From positions 1 to 64,000 of the forward strand of contig JAPOVK010000024.1 in NCBI GenBank assembly GCA_026708185.1: DNA of 64,000 nucleotides, written 5' to 3'. Of the stretch, positions 8,659 through 18,427 are shown in pieces (positions within the stretch are counted from its first letter, which is position 1; each line of letters opens with the position of its first letter). The notes below the pieces were generated by a model. It searched no databases and had not been told where the DNA came from. It saw only the letters and a program-made list of their open reading frames with translations. The position numbers and the translations under genes were made by a program. This DNA comes from Gammaproteobacteria bacterium. Its GTDB lineage: Bacteria > Pseudomonadota > Gammaproteobacteria > Pseudomonadales > Azotimanducaceae.

Positions 8659-9520
8659 CGAACCGGCCACTCGCCCCCCGCCGCGACCGCGCGCCCGGTG
8701 GCAGATGCTCGAGCGCGACCGCGTCTGGGACTTCCTGATCGAGAAGCCGACGCGCGACGAACTGCTGGCTGCGGACCACGGCTACATCCTCTACCTCGAG
8801 GACGTCACGGTGAGCTTCGATGGCTTCAAGGCACTCGATGCGCTGACGCTCTACGTCGACATCGGCGAGCTGCGCTGTGTCATCGGGCCCAACGGCGCGG
8901 GCAAGACGACGATGATGGACGTCATCACGGGAAAGACGCGCCCGGACATCGGTGCCGCCTTCTACGGCCAGCGCCTCGACCTGACGCGGTTGTCGGAGCC
9001 CGAGATCGCGGCCCTTGGCATCGGTCGCAAGTTCCAGAAGCCGACGGTTTTCGAGAACCACACGGCGTTCGAGAACCTGGAACTGGCGATGTCCGCGGAC
9101 AAGCGCGTCTGGCCCACCTTGAAGGCGCGGCTCAAGGGCGACGAGCGGGATCGCATCGACGCCACCCTGGCCACCATCGGCCTGATCGAGCACGGCGATC
9201 AGCGGGCCGGGACGCTCTCCCACGGCCAGAAGCAGTGGCTCGAAATCGGCATGCTGCTGATGCAGAACCCGCTCGTCCTGCTGGTCGACGAGCCCGTCGC
9301 CGGAATGACGCGGCGCGAATCGGAACTGACGGCGGAATTGCTCACCCGACTCGCCGGCGACCACTCCGTGATTGTCGTGGAGCACGACATGGACTTCGTG
9401 CGCTCGATCGCGAGACGGGTCACCGTCCTCCACGAGGGCCGCGTACTGTGCGAGGGGCCGTTCGATGCGGTACAGGACGACGAGCGGGTGCGCGAGGTCT
9501 ACCTCGGCGTGGATGCTTAA
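8651..9520 (+). CDS. urtD: Urea ABC transporter, ATP-binding protein UrtD
   Basis: 289 residues from ATG 8651, overlapping urtC by eight bases. A ~45-residue leader, typical of UrtD and longer than in LivG, precedes the ATPase. Walker A is GPNGAGKTT, the signature region is TLSHGQKQWLEIG, Walker B is PLVLLVDEPVAG, and the switch histidine is in VVEHDMDFV. It powers urea import with UrtE. In-frame starts further upstream (TTG 8606) lie inside urtC and lack a clear ribosome site. Confidence 0.95.
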   Translation: MPDEPATRPPPRPRARWQMLERDRVWDFLIEKPTRDELLAADHGYILYLEDVTVSFDGFKALDALTLYVDIGELRCVIGPNGAGKTTMMDVITGKTRPDIGAAFYGQRLDLTRLSEPEIAALGIGRKFQKPTVFENHTAFENLELAMSADKRVWPTLKARLKGDERDRIDATLATIGLIEHGDQRAGTLSHGQKQWLEIGMLLMQNPLVLLVDEPVAGMTRRESELTAELLTRLAGDHSVIVVEHDMDFVRSIARRVTVLHEGRVLCEGPFDAVQDDERVREVYLGVDA

Positions 9521-9523
9521 CTG

Positions 9524-10219
9524 ATGCTCGAAGTCGAGGGCCTCAACCAGTCCTATGGCGAGAGCCGTACGTTGTGGGACGTGGCGTTCACGATCCCCGA
9601 CGGCGCATGCCTGTGCGTGATGGGCCGCAACGGCGTTGGCAAGACCACGTTGCTGAAGTGCCTCATGGGCCTGCTGCCTGTCGACACCGGCTCGATCCGC
9701 TTTGCCGGTGCGGATCTGCTTACGATGCCGGCGGAACGCCGGGCCCAACTCGGGATGGGCTACGTGCCGCAGGGGCGGATGATCTTCCCGCTGCTGACGG
9801 TGGAGGAGAACCTGGCCGTGGGCCTGGGCGCATTGCCGCGGTCGGAGCGGGGAATCCCGCGCGAGGTCTACGAGCTCTTTCCCGTACTCGACGACATGCG
9901 GTCGCGTCGTGGTGGTGACCTGTCCGGCGGCCAGCAGCAGCAACTCGCGATCGGCCGGGCGTTGGTCTTGCGACCGAAGTTCCTCATTCTCGACGAACCC
10001 ACGGAGGGCATTCAGCCGAACGTCGTCCAGCAGATCGGCGACGTCGTCGTGCGCTTGAACCGCGAACTTGGCATGACCGTGCTGCTCGTCGAGCAGAAAC
10101 TGCCGTTCGTGCGCCGCGTGGCGGATCGGTTCGCGATCATGACCAAGGGATCGATCATGGCGGAAGGTCCGCTCGCGGCGCTGACCGATGCGCTGATCGA
10201 GGAGCACCTCACCGTATGA
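9524..10219 (+). CDS. urtE: Urea ABC transporter, ATP-binding protein UrtE
   Basis: 231 residues, LivF type. Walker A is GRNGVGKTT, the signature is DLSGGQQQQLAIGRA, Walker B is PKFLILDEPTEGIQP, and LLVEQKLPFVRRVADR follows. It is the second ATPase of the urea importer. Its stop codon overlaps the next ATG (ATGA at 10216-10219), which begins the ureD frame, so uptake and urease genes look translationally coupled even though a repeat array follows at once. Confidence 0.95.
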   Translation: MLEVEGLNQSYGESRTLWDVAFTIPDGACLCVMGRNGVGKTTLLKCLMGLLPVDTGSIRFAGADLLTMPAERRAQLGMGYVPQGRMIFPLLTVEENLAVGLGALPRSERGIPREVYELFPVLDDMRSRRGGDLSGGQQQQLAIGRALVLRPKFLILDEPTEGIQPNVVQQIGDVVVRLNRELGMTVLLVEQKLPFVRRVADRFAIMTKGSIMAEGPLAALTDALIEEHLTV

Positions 10220-11280
10220 AGGCACCACTCTTGCGAGGGGCAATGCCCCTGCCGGCCGCTTCGCGGCCGGGGCGCTCCCCGGAGGGCTCTTTCTTGCGAG
10301 GGGCAAGCCCCTCGCGCTCCCCGGCTGAGGGCTCTTCCTTGCGAGGGGCAAGCCCCTCGCGCTCCCCCGCTGAGGGCTCTTTCATGCGAGGGGCAAGCCC
10401 CTCGCGCTCCCCGGCTGAGGGCTCATTCATGCGAGGGGCAAGCCCCTCGCGCTCCCCCGCTGAGGGCTCCTGGCTCGGTCAACTGCGCCTGGTTTTCGAG
10501 GGTCGCGACGGACGGACTGTCCTGGTGCGGCGCGACCGGGCGGGGCCCGTGGCGGTGCAGCGTCCGTTCCATCCGGGCGACGGCGCTTGCCACACGTACC
10601 TGCTGCATCCTCCCGGCGGCCTGGCGCGCGACGACCGCATCGAGGCGCACGTCAAGGTGCGCTCCGGCGGCTTCGCCTTGGTGACGACGCCCGCCGCGAC
10701 CAAGGTCTACCGCAGTCTTCTCGAGAGTTCTGTGACGCAGTGTCTCGACGTCGGCCCCGGGTGCGGACTCGAATGGCTGCCCCAGGAGACGATCCTCTTC
10801 GGCGGCAGCCGCTACCGGGTGCGAACTCACGTCCGGCTGGCGCGCGACGCGCGATTCAGTGGCTGGGACATCGTGACGCTCGGACGGCCCGCCTCGGGCG
10901 ACGGCTACGAGGCCGGCGCAGTGCGGCTGGAGACACGCATCGACGTAGGGGAGGAGCATCGCTTGGTCGAGCGCCTGGCTTGGAACCGGGTTGCGGGCGA
11001 GCCAGTGCCCGTTCTGGACGCGCACTGGGGGCTCGGCGGCAATCGCACCCTGGCGAGCTACTACGCCTATCCGGCGGACGCGGATACGTTGGAGCGCGCG
11101 CGCAACCTGATCGGCGATTGCGCGGCGACGGGGGCTACCTTGTTGGACGACCTGCTCGTCGTACGCACGGTGATCGGCGATGTCGAGCGTGCTCGCGGGC
11201 TGCTCACGTGCGTATGGGAAGGCTTGCGGCGAACGGTCTCGGGCCTTGCGCCGTCACCGCCGCGGGTGTGGGCCACATGA
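10216..11280 (+). CDS. ureD: Urease accessory protein UreD (UreH) with repeat-encoded N-terminal extension
   Basis: The frame runs from ATG 10216 (ATGA overlap with urtE) for 354 residues. Residues 1-85 are encoded by the repeat array and read as RGASPSRSPAEGS repeated. The true UreD domain begins at W86 (WLGQLRLVFEGRDGRT) and shows the family pattern VQRPFHPGDGACHTYLLHPP and TTPAATKVYRS. UreD, with UreF and UreG, holds apo-urease for nickel insertion. In-frame ATGs inside the array at 10384 and 10429 each have GAGGG seven bases upstream and could be the real starts, giving shorter leaders. Without the array the protein has the usual UreD length of about 270. Confidence 0.9.
   Translation: MKAPLLRGAMPLPAASRPGRSPEGSFLRGASPSRSPAEGSSLRGASPSRSPAEGSFMRGASPSRSPAEGSFMRGASPSRSPAEGSWLGQLRLVFEGRDGRTVLVRRDRAGPVAVQRPFHPGDGACHTYLLHPPGGLARDDRIEAHVKVRSGGFALVTTPAATKVYRSLLESSVTQCLDVGPGCGLEWLPQETILFGGSRYRVRTHVRLARDARFSGWDIVTLGRPASGDGYEAGAVRLETRIDVGEEHRLVERLAWNRVAGEPVPVLDAHWGLGGNRTLASYYAYPADADTLERARNLIGDCAATGATLLDDLLVVRTVIGDVERARGLLTCVWEGLRRTVSGLAPSPPRVWAT
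10228..10470 (+). repeat. Five-copy palindromic repeat array, in frame at the start of ureD
   Basis: It has the same core as the 2.9-kb array (GAGGGGC-AA-GCCCCTC then CGCGCTCCCC-GCTGAGGG). The equivalent TTG/ATG triplets lie at 10231, 10294, 10339, 10384 and 10429, so spacings are 63, 45, 45 and 45, all multiples of three. The first unit is longer by 18 bases because of a nested hairpin, CCGGCCGC-TTC-GCGGCCGG (10252-10270). Units therefore keep the ureD frame open. Four units encode a 15-residue peptide, GS(F/S)(L/M)RGASPSRSPAE. Confidence 0.95.
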
Positions 11281-11322
11281 CGGCTTGCGGCCCAATAACC
11301 CCCTCAACATAATGGTGACCCC

Positions 11323-11625
11323 GTGAACCTCACCCCCCGCGAGAAGGACAAGCTCCTCGTCTTCGTCGCCGCCCAAGTGGCCGAGCGACGGCGTGCCCGG
11401 GGCGTGAAACTGAACTACCCGGAGTGCGTGGCCCTCATCTCCGCCGCGATCATGGAAGGCGCCCGCGACGGCAGGACGGTCGCCGAACTCATGGGCGAGG
11501 GAGCGCGTATTCTCGGTCGCGACGAGGTCATGGACGGCGTGCCGGAAATGCTCCGCGAGGTGCAGGTCGAGGCCACGTTTCCGGACGGCACCAAGCTCGT
11601 CACGGTCCACGAGCCGATTCCATGA
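11323..11625 (+). CDS. ureA: Urease gamma subunit UreA
   Basis: 100 residues from GTG 11323, the normal gamma length. The opening [20 protein letters not shown] and [19 protein letters not shown] are classic, and it ends with [20 protein letters not shown]. It is one of three subunits of cytoplasmic nickel urease. The stop overlaps ureB as ATGA. Confidence 0.97.
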   Translation: MNLTPREKDKLLVFVAAQVAERRRARGVKLNYPECVALISAAIMEGARDGRTVAELMGEGARILGRDEVMDGVPEMLREVQVEATFPDGTKLVTVHEPIP

Positions 11626-11950
11626 CACCCGGCGAGATCTTCGTTGCTGACGGCGACGCCGACCTCAACGCCGATCGGGCGACCGTGGAAATCGTCGTCG
11701 CCAATACCGGCGATCGCCCCGTCCAGGTGGGTTCGCACTACCACTTCTACGAGACCAATCGGGCCTTGGCCTTCGACCGCGAGGCGGCCCGCGGCTACCG
11801 CCTGGACATTCCGGCGGGCACCGCGGTGCGCTTCGAACCGGGCCAGCGGCGCACGGTGAACCTGGTCGCCTTCGGCGGCGCCCGGCGTGTATTCGGCTTC
11901 AATGCCAAGGTCATGGGCGACCTGGAGGACGCGGGCCGGAGCGCTTCGCC

Positions 11951-11954
<4 letters not shown>
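11622..11954 (+). CDS. ureB: Urease beta subunit UreB
   Basis: 110 residues from ATG 11622, overlapping ureA by four bases. [19 protein letters not shown] at the start, [19 protein letters not shown] in the middle and [20 protein letters not shown] near the end are hallmark beta-subunit sequence. It packs against UreA and UreC. Its stop overlaps ureC. Confidence 0.97.
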
Positions 11955-13654
<1,700 letters not shown>

Positions 13655-13663
13655 AGGCCGCGC

Positions 13664-14089
13664 GTGCAGCGTTTCACCCACCTTGCCGAGCGCGGCGAAC
13701 CCACAGGCCGGCTGGTCCTGGCGTTCGAGCGCCGCCGCAAGGCACGCCAGCGGGCGGTGCTGGATTCCGGCGAGGCGGTGGCCTTGGTGCTCCCGCGGGG
13801 CTTGGGTCTGCGCGACGGCGACCTGCTCGCCGCCGATGACGGCCGTGTGGTGACGGTGGTCGCGGGCCCGGAAGCGGTTTCCACGGTGCATGCGGACGAC
13901 CCCAAGGCGTTGGCGCGGGCCGCTTACCACCTCGGCAACCGCCATGTCGCGGTGCAGGTTGGCGACGGCTGGCTGCGCTATCTCGCCGATCACGTCCTCG
14001 ACGACATGCTGCGCGGGCTCGGACTGGAGCCGAAATCCGAACAGGCGCCATTCGAACCGGAGTCTGGGGCGTATGACCACGCCCACTGA
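13664..14089 (+). CDS. ureE: Urease accessory protein UreE (nickel carrier)
   Basis: 141 residues from GTG 13664. It has the UreE fold: an N-terminal peptide-binding part ([20 protein letters not shown]) and a C-terminal metal-binding part with [14 protein letters not shown] and [15 protein letters not shown]. The histidine tail is short (YDHAH). It delivers nickel to the UreDFG-urease complex. Its end overlaps ureF by 17 bases. Confidence 0.93.
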   Translation: MQRFTHLAERGEPTGRLVLAFERRRKARQRAVLDSGEAVALVLPRGLGLRDGDLLAADDGRVVTVVAGPEAVSTVHADDPKALARAAYHLGNRHVAVQVGDGWLRYLADHVLDDMLRGLGLEPKSEQAPFEPESGAYDHAH

Positions 14090-14735
14090 ACAATCTCGCC
14101 TGTGGCAATTGATCAGTCCGCTGTCGCCGGTCGGCGCCTACCACCACTCGCAAGCGCTGGAGCAGGCGGTCGGGACAGGCTGGGTAGAAGACGAAGACAG
14201 CGCGCTCGCATGGATAAACGACCTGCTTGGGCGTTCGATCGCCAATCTCGACTTGCCGGTCGTCGCGCGAGCCCGCACCGCCTGGCGTGGCGGCGACGTC
14301 TCGGCACTGCTGCACTGGGATGCGTTATGCCGCGCATGCCGGGAAACCAGCGAACTGCGCGACGAAGAGCGGAACATGGGGGCGGCGCTGGTCGCGCTGA
14401 TGGGCGAACTCGGCGAACGATCGCCCGACGGGCACCGACTCGGCTACGCTGCGGCCTTCGGCGTCGCGGCCGCGAACGCCGCGCTGGGCGAGCGCGATAC
14501 GGTTGGGGGCTATGCATGGGCCTGGTGCGAGAACCAGGTTGCTTGCGCGGTCAAGTTGACGCCATTGGGCCACAGCGCCGGACAGCGCATGCTGCGTAAG
14601 CTCGGCGCATCGCTCGACGGCGTGGTCGCGCACGCTTTGGCAGTCCCGGACGACGAGATCGGCTTGGCGAGCCCAGGTCTCGCCATCGCCAGCGCCCAGC
14701 ACGAGACTCGCCACACGAGGTTGTATCGCTCATGA
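14073..14735 (+). CDS. ureF: Urease accessory protein UreF
   Basis: 220 residues from ATG 14073, inside the end of ureE. It shows the UreF pattern: [20 protein letters not shown] near the start, [12 protein letters not shown], and the C-terminal [15 protein letters not shown] with [15 protein letters not shown] at the end. UreF acts with UreD and gates the GTPase UreG during urease maturation. The stop overlaps ureG as ATGA. Confidence 0.94.
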   Translation: MTTPTEQSRLWQLISPLSPVGAYHHSQALEQAVGTGWVEDEDSALAWINDLLGRSIANLDLPVVARARTAWRGGDVSALLHWDALCRACRETSELRDEERNMGAALVALMGELGERSPDGHRLGYAAAFGVAAANAALGERDTVGGYAWAWCENQVACAVKLTPLGHSAGQRMLRKLGASLDGVVAHALAVPDDEIGLASPGLAIASAQHETRHTRLYRS

Positions 14736-15364
14736 ATGGTTCCAAGGAAACGGTTGCGAACCATGCGCTCAGGGTCGGCATCGGCGGGCCGGTGGGTGCG
14801 GGCAAGACCACCTTGGTCGAGGGCTTGTGCCGGTCGCTGCGGGGCCGTTACGGGATCGCCGTGGTGACCAACGACATCTATACGCGCGAAGACGCCGAGA
14901 TCCTGCTGCGCTCGCAGGCCTTGCCCGAAGATCGCATCGTCGCGGTCGAAACCGGCGGCTGTCCGCACACCGCGATCCGCGAGGACGCCTCGATGAATCT
15001 CGCCGCGATCGCCGATCTCGAGCGGCGCTTCCCGGGTTTGGACATGGTCATCGTGGAGTCGGGTGGCGACAACCTGGCGGCGACATTCAGTCCGGAACTG
15101 GTCGACCTGACCATCTACATCATCGATGTCGGTGCGGGCGAGAAGCTGCCGCGCAAGGGCGGGCCGGGCATTACCCGCTCGGACCTGCTCATCGTGAACA
15201 AGATCGACCTGGCACCTTACGTAGGCGCGTCCCTCGAGGTGATGGCCCGCGACACCGAGCGGATGCGCGCCGGGGCGCCGTTCGTGATGACGAATCTGAA
15301 GGCCGGGGACGGGCTGTCCGCCGTCAGCGAGTTCATCGTCAGGGAAGGGCTGCTTGCGGCGTAG
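14732..15364 (+). CDS. ureG: Urease accessory GTPase UreG
   Basis: 210 residues. The P-loop is [13 protein letters not shown], the nickel-binding Cys-Pro-His is in [13 protein letters not shown], the switch region follows in [10 protein letters not shown], and [10 protein letters not shown] is the guanine-specificity motif. GTP hydrolysis drives nickel transfer to UreC. It is the last gene of the urea cluster; the convergent Uma2 gene ends seven bases after it. Confidence 0.97.
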   Translation: MNGSKETVANHALRVGIGGPVGAGKTTLVEGLCRSLRGRYGIAVVTNDIYTREDAEILLRSQALPEDRIVAVETGGCPHTAIREDASMNLAAIADLERRFPGLDMVIVESGGDNLAATFSPELVDLTIYIIDVGAGEKLPRKGGPGITRSDLLIVNKIDLAPYVGASLEVMARDTERMRAGAPFVMTNLKAGDGLSAVSEFIVREGLLAA

Positions 15365-15371
15365 ATCGCCT

Positions 15372-16175
15372 TCATCCTTGGCGATCTCGGAGTTCCGCTT
15401 CCAATTCGGCGATCCGCCGCTCCGCCTCGGCGTGCAGCCGCGTCAAGCCCTTGAAGTCCGGAACCGGTTGGCTGGCCTCGAGGTCGCGCAAGCGGAACTC
15501 CCCGCTGTCTATCAACAGCTCCGCGCCGAGCACGTCGCTGATCCAACCGCCTGACCTGGCGCGCGGAATGGGCTCGTAGCGCCCATCGTGGAGGCGATGG
15601 CCCATGATCGGCGAGCCGAGCTTTCCGATCGGATCGATGATCCAATACTCGCGCACGCCGAGATCCTCGAACAGCCTTGGCTTGATGCGGAGGTCGCGCC
15701 GCCACGTCCGTTCCGAAAGCGCCTCGAGCACGAGGTCCGGCGGCCCGGGCTCCTTCCACAGCTTGTAGGAGCCGCGGTCTTGGCGTCCCGCGTTCAAGGC
15801 CACGACGACGTCTGGACTCACGAGCGCACGCGGGTTGCCTTCTTCGAAGAGGACCGCCAGATCGTAGGCGACAAGCGCATTGGGCAGGCGCTCGAGCAGG
15901 ACGCCGGCCGCGTTCACGGCGTAGTTCAGCCACCTGCTGTGGCGGGTGCTTTCCGACACGCGGCCGTCCCGGCAGATATAGCCTTCGTCGTCAAGGCTGA
16001 TCGGGGGCACCGGCTTGTAGAGCGCGTCGGCGTGGATCACCGACAGTGGCAAACCCGACTTTCTCGACCGCTTGGTGCGCGCATCGGCCGAGCGCTTCAT
16101 GGTGGTCGTCGGCTTCGGCTGCATGGCGTAAACGTAGCACAGGTGGCTCCCGGACGGGGTGTCGCCAGGGAGCAT
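15372..16175 (-). CDS. Uma2 family (DUF820) putative endonuclease, copy 1
   Basis: 267 residues, convergent with ureG. It has the Uma2 core of the PD-(D/E)XK class: ALVSPDVVVALNAG, GPPDLVLEALSERTWRRD, then RLFEDLGVREYWIIDP. The C-terminus is a charged helix (AEAERRIAELEAELRDRQ), probably a coiled coil. Uma2 proteins are abundant in some bacteria and their cellular role is unsettled. Start is uncertain: ATG 16175, ATG 16124 (MQPKPTTT) and ATG 16100 are all in frame and no strong ribosome site decides. It lacks the repeat found in the second Uma2 gene. Confidence 0.8.
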   Translation of the reverse strand: MLPGDTPSGSHLCYVYAMQPKPTTTMKRSADARTKRSRKSGLPLSVIHADALYKPVPPISLDDEGYICRDGRVSESTRHSRWLNYAVNAAGVLLERLPNALVAYDLAVLFEEGNPRALVSPDVVVALNAGRQDRGSYKLWKEPGPPDLVLEALSERTWRRDLRIKPRLFEDLGVREYWIIDPIGKLGSPIMGHRLHDGRYEPIPRARSGGWISDVLGAELLIDSGEFRLRDLEASQPVPDFKGLTRLHAEAERRIAELEAELRDRQG

Positions 16176-16297
16176 GGACGAGGGCTAACGGGGGGTGTTA
16201 GAGCGAATCGCTATTTGCGCTGTAGGACATTCACCCGACGTCAGCCGATTCATCGCGAGGAGAGCCGCTCGCGGCGTGAACAGCCCGTTCGGGTCCG

Positions 16298-16960
16298 TCA
16301 GCGGACGATCACCGGCTCAACCCAGAGCGCCTTGATGCCGGCGGGGTCCATCAGGTCGCGTTCGGCCGCGGCTACGGTTGCGAAGCCCGGCGAGGTGAAG
16401 AATGCGCCTGCGGCGTCCTGGTTCGGAAACCAAAGGCTCGCCGTGCCGTCGAAGGCCGGTTCGCGGCCATGGCGGTAGCCGCCGGCCCGGGTGTGGTCCT
16501 GCTCGTAGCGCGTCGGCGCGTGCGGCGCACTGGCCAGCGCCGCCATCGCGCCGCCGACCTCGTCCCGCCACGCCCGGTGAAAGCGCTCGGGCTCGACCGA
16601 CGGGTTGCGCTTGACGAGCACGATGAGCTTGGCATCGCCGGCTTCGCCGTCGATGACGATCGCGGGCTCGGCGATGATCGCTACCATGGTGTCCACGTCG
16701 ATGAAGTTGCGCTCATCGGCGCGGATGGCCTCGAGCGCCGGGTGGCCGGCGTTGGCCCGCATGGCGTCGATGTCGTCGAACCACACTTCGGCGATGCCGT
16801 CGACGTGATCGCCCGCGTCGGGGGCCATGTGGTTCTGAACGTAGCGCCGCAGGCCGGGCAACTCGCATACGATCTCGGCGTGCCGGGTGCGCCAATGCTC
16901 TTCGAACGCATCCGTGGCGAGGTCAGGGCGCTTCTTGAAGATCGTCACCTGCTTCAGCAA
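16298..16960 (-). CDS. EthD-domain protein (two tandem ferredoxin-like domains)
   Basis: 220 residues from TTG 16960, preceded by a strong AGGAGGTG ribosome site. The first half has the EthD look (KQVTIFKKRPDLATDAFEEH, then WRTRHAEIVCELPGLRRYVQ). The second half repeats it (LIVLVKRNPSVEPERFHRAW), making a fused dimer of the dimeric alpha-beta barrel fold. EthD-like proteins often help oxidative degradation pathways, but no partner lies beside it. The call is from sequence pattern; function unknown. Confidence 0.75.
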   Translation of the reverse strand: MLKQVTIFKKRPDLATDAFEEHWRTRHAEIVCELPGLRRYVQNHMAPDAGDHVDGIAEVWFDDIDAMRANAGHPALEAIRADERNFIDVDTMVAIIAEPAIVIDGEAGDAKLIVLVKRNPSVEPERFHRAWRDEVGGAMAALASAPHAPTRYEQDHTRAGGYRHGREPAFDGTASLWFPNQDAAGAFFTSPGFATVAAAERDLMDPAGIKALWVEPVIVR

Positions 16961-17183
16961 ATCGCACCTCCTCGCGCTCGTCGGTGGCGTTGGTCAGTGC
17001 CAGAACGCCCGGCCGGAGCCGGCGTGGCGGATTGGTCTAGCTGCGGGGCGAAGTTCACGTCGAGATTATCGCATCGTTCCGGGATGGCGAGGCATGACGG
17101 TGCGCGGACCGGTCTGCCGAGCCACCAAGGCGAGGGTTTTGGCGGCGCTAGAATGATGCGCTGTGTTCGCGTCGGGAGCCATC

Positions 17184-18419
17184 ATGGGTAGGGCAATCGG
17201 AATGGTGTTGGCAGGGTCCCTGGCCATGGCGGCGACTGCCGCCGCCTTCGAGCTTCCACGCGCCAACCCGGAATCGGTCGGCATGTCGCCGGCGCGCCTT
17301 GAAGCCGTGGCGCAGAAGATGGATGCGTTGGTCGCCGCGGGGGAGTTCCCCGGCGTGACCGCGACGATCGCGCGCCGCGGCCAGGTCGTCTTCCAGCACA
17401 GCACGGGCGTCCTGGACGTTGAGACCGGCGCGCCGATGCGCGACGACTCGCTTCTACGTGTCTACTCGATGACCAAGCCGATCACCAGCGTGGCCGCCAT
17501 GACGCTGGTGGAAGACGGCGAACTGCTCCTCGATGCCCCTGTCACGCGGTTCTTCCCGGAGTGGCGCGACCTCACGGTGCTGGTCGACGGGAAGAGGGTT
17601 CCCTTGTCCGGCCCGGTCACGTCCCGGCACCTCCTGATGCACACGTCGGGCTTGAGCTACGGCTACGTCGGCGATACGCCCGTCGACCGCATGTACCGCG
17701 AAGCGCGGCTTATCGACGACTGGGACTACCTGACCCACGACACGCGCGAACTCGTCGTCAAGCTCGCCAACATCCCGCTCCTGTTCCAGCCCGGCTCGCG
17801 CTGGCACTACGGCTTTTCTAGCGACGTGCTCGGCCATCTGGTCGAGCGCGTCAGTGGCAAGCCGCTGGACGTGTTCTTCCAAGAGCGGCTGTTCGAGCCC
17901 TTGGGCATGCAGGACAGCTTCTTCGACGTGCCGCCGGAGGCCGTCGACCGGTTCGGAACCGACCACTACGTCAACGACGGCGAGGTCGTCGTCCAGGACA
18001 GCCCCCGCGAAGATCCGGAGTTCATAGGCGTGACGTTTCTGTCCGGCGGCGGGGGACTGGTCATGACCGCGGAGGACTACTTGCGCTTCGGGTTGATGAT
18101 GCAGGGCGGTGGGCGCTTGCAGGATGCGCGCATTCTGAGCCCGACCACGGTGGGTCTGATGACCGCCGATCTGCTGCCCGAGGGCACGTCGGTCGGGGGC
18201 GCGGGTTTCGGTCTAGGCTTCGCCGTCGTGCTGCCGGGTGCAGGCCGAGACGCCCGCAGTCCCGGCTCGTACTACTGGGGCGGTGCCGCCGGGACGTTCT
18301 TCTGGGTGGACCCGGCACAGGAACTCGTGGCGGTCTTCATGCCGCAGCGCATCGGCTCGCCCGGCTGGATTCAGCAGACGCTGCAGAACATGGTCTACGC
18401 CGCCATCGAACAGGACTGA
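17184..18419 (+). CDS. Serine hydrolase, beta-lactamase/esterase class C family
   Basis: 411 residues from ATG 17184, with GGGAG six bases upstream. A signal peptide (MVLAGSLAMAATAAAF) suggests export. The nucleophile motif is S95-M-T-K98. A tyrosine likely to be catalytic is Y209 in WHYGFSSD, and HTSGLSYGY lies between. The C-terminal GGAAGTFFWVDP corresponds to the third motif region. The family includes class C beta-lactamases, esterases and D-aminopeptidases; with no ampR or peptidoglycan gene nearby, an esterase-like role is as likely as resistance. The DUF1593 gene follows eight bases later. Confidence 0.82.
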   Translation: MGRAIGMVLAGSLAMAATAAAFELPRANPESVGMSPARLEAVAQKMDALVAAGEFPGVTATIARRGQVVFQHSTGVLDVETGAPMRDDSLLRVYSMTKPITSVAAMTLVEDGELLLDAPVTRFFPEWRDLTVLVDGKRVPLSGPVTSRHLLMHTSGLSYGYVGDTPVDRMYREARLIDDWDYLTHDTRELVVKLANIPLLFQPGSRWHYGFSSDVLGHLVERVSGKPLDVFFQERLFEPLGMQDSFFDVPPEAVDRFGTDHYVNDGEVVVQDSPREDPEFIGVTFLSGGGGLVMTAEDYLRFGLMMQGGGRLQDARILSPTTVGLMTADLLPEGTSVGGAGFGLGFAVVLPGAGRDARSPGSYYWGGAAGTFFWVDPAQELVAVFMPQRIGSPGWIQQTLQNMVYAAIEQD

Positions 18420-18427
18420 CCCGGGCG

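Noticed and set aside
8579-10351. 590-codon minus-strand open frame over urtD/urtE
   Set aside because: Antisense shadow of well-supported genes, caused by high GC; composition is low-complexity and no motif is recognisable.
17184-18419. Annotation as an antibiotic-resistance beta-lactamase
   Set aside because: The SxxK hydrolase family is broad and no ampR or resistance context exists; only the family is supported.
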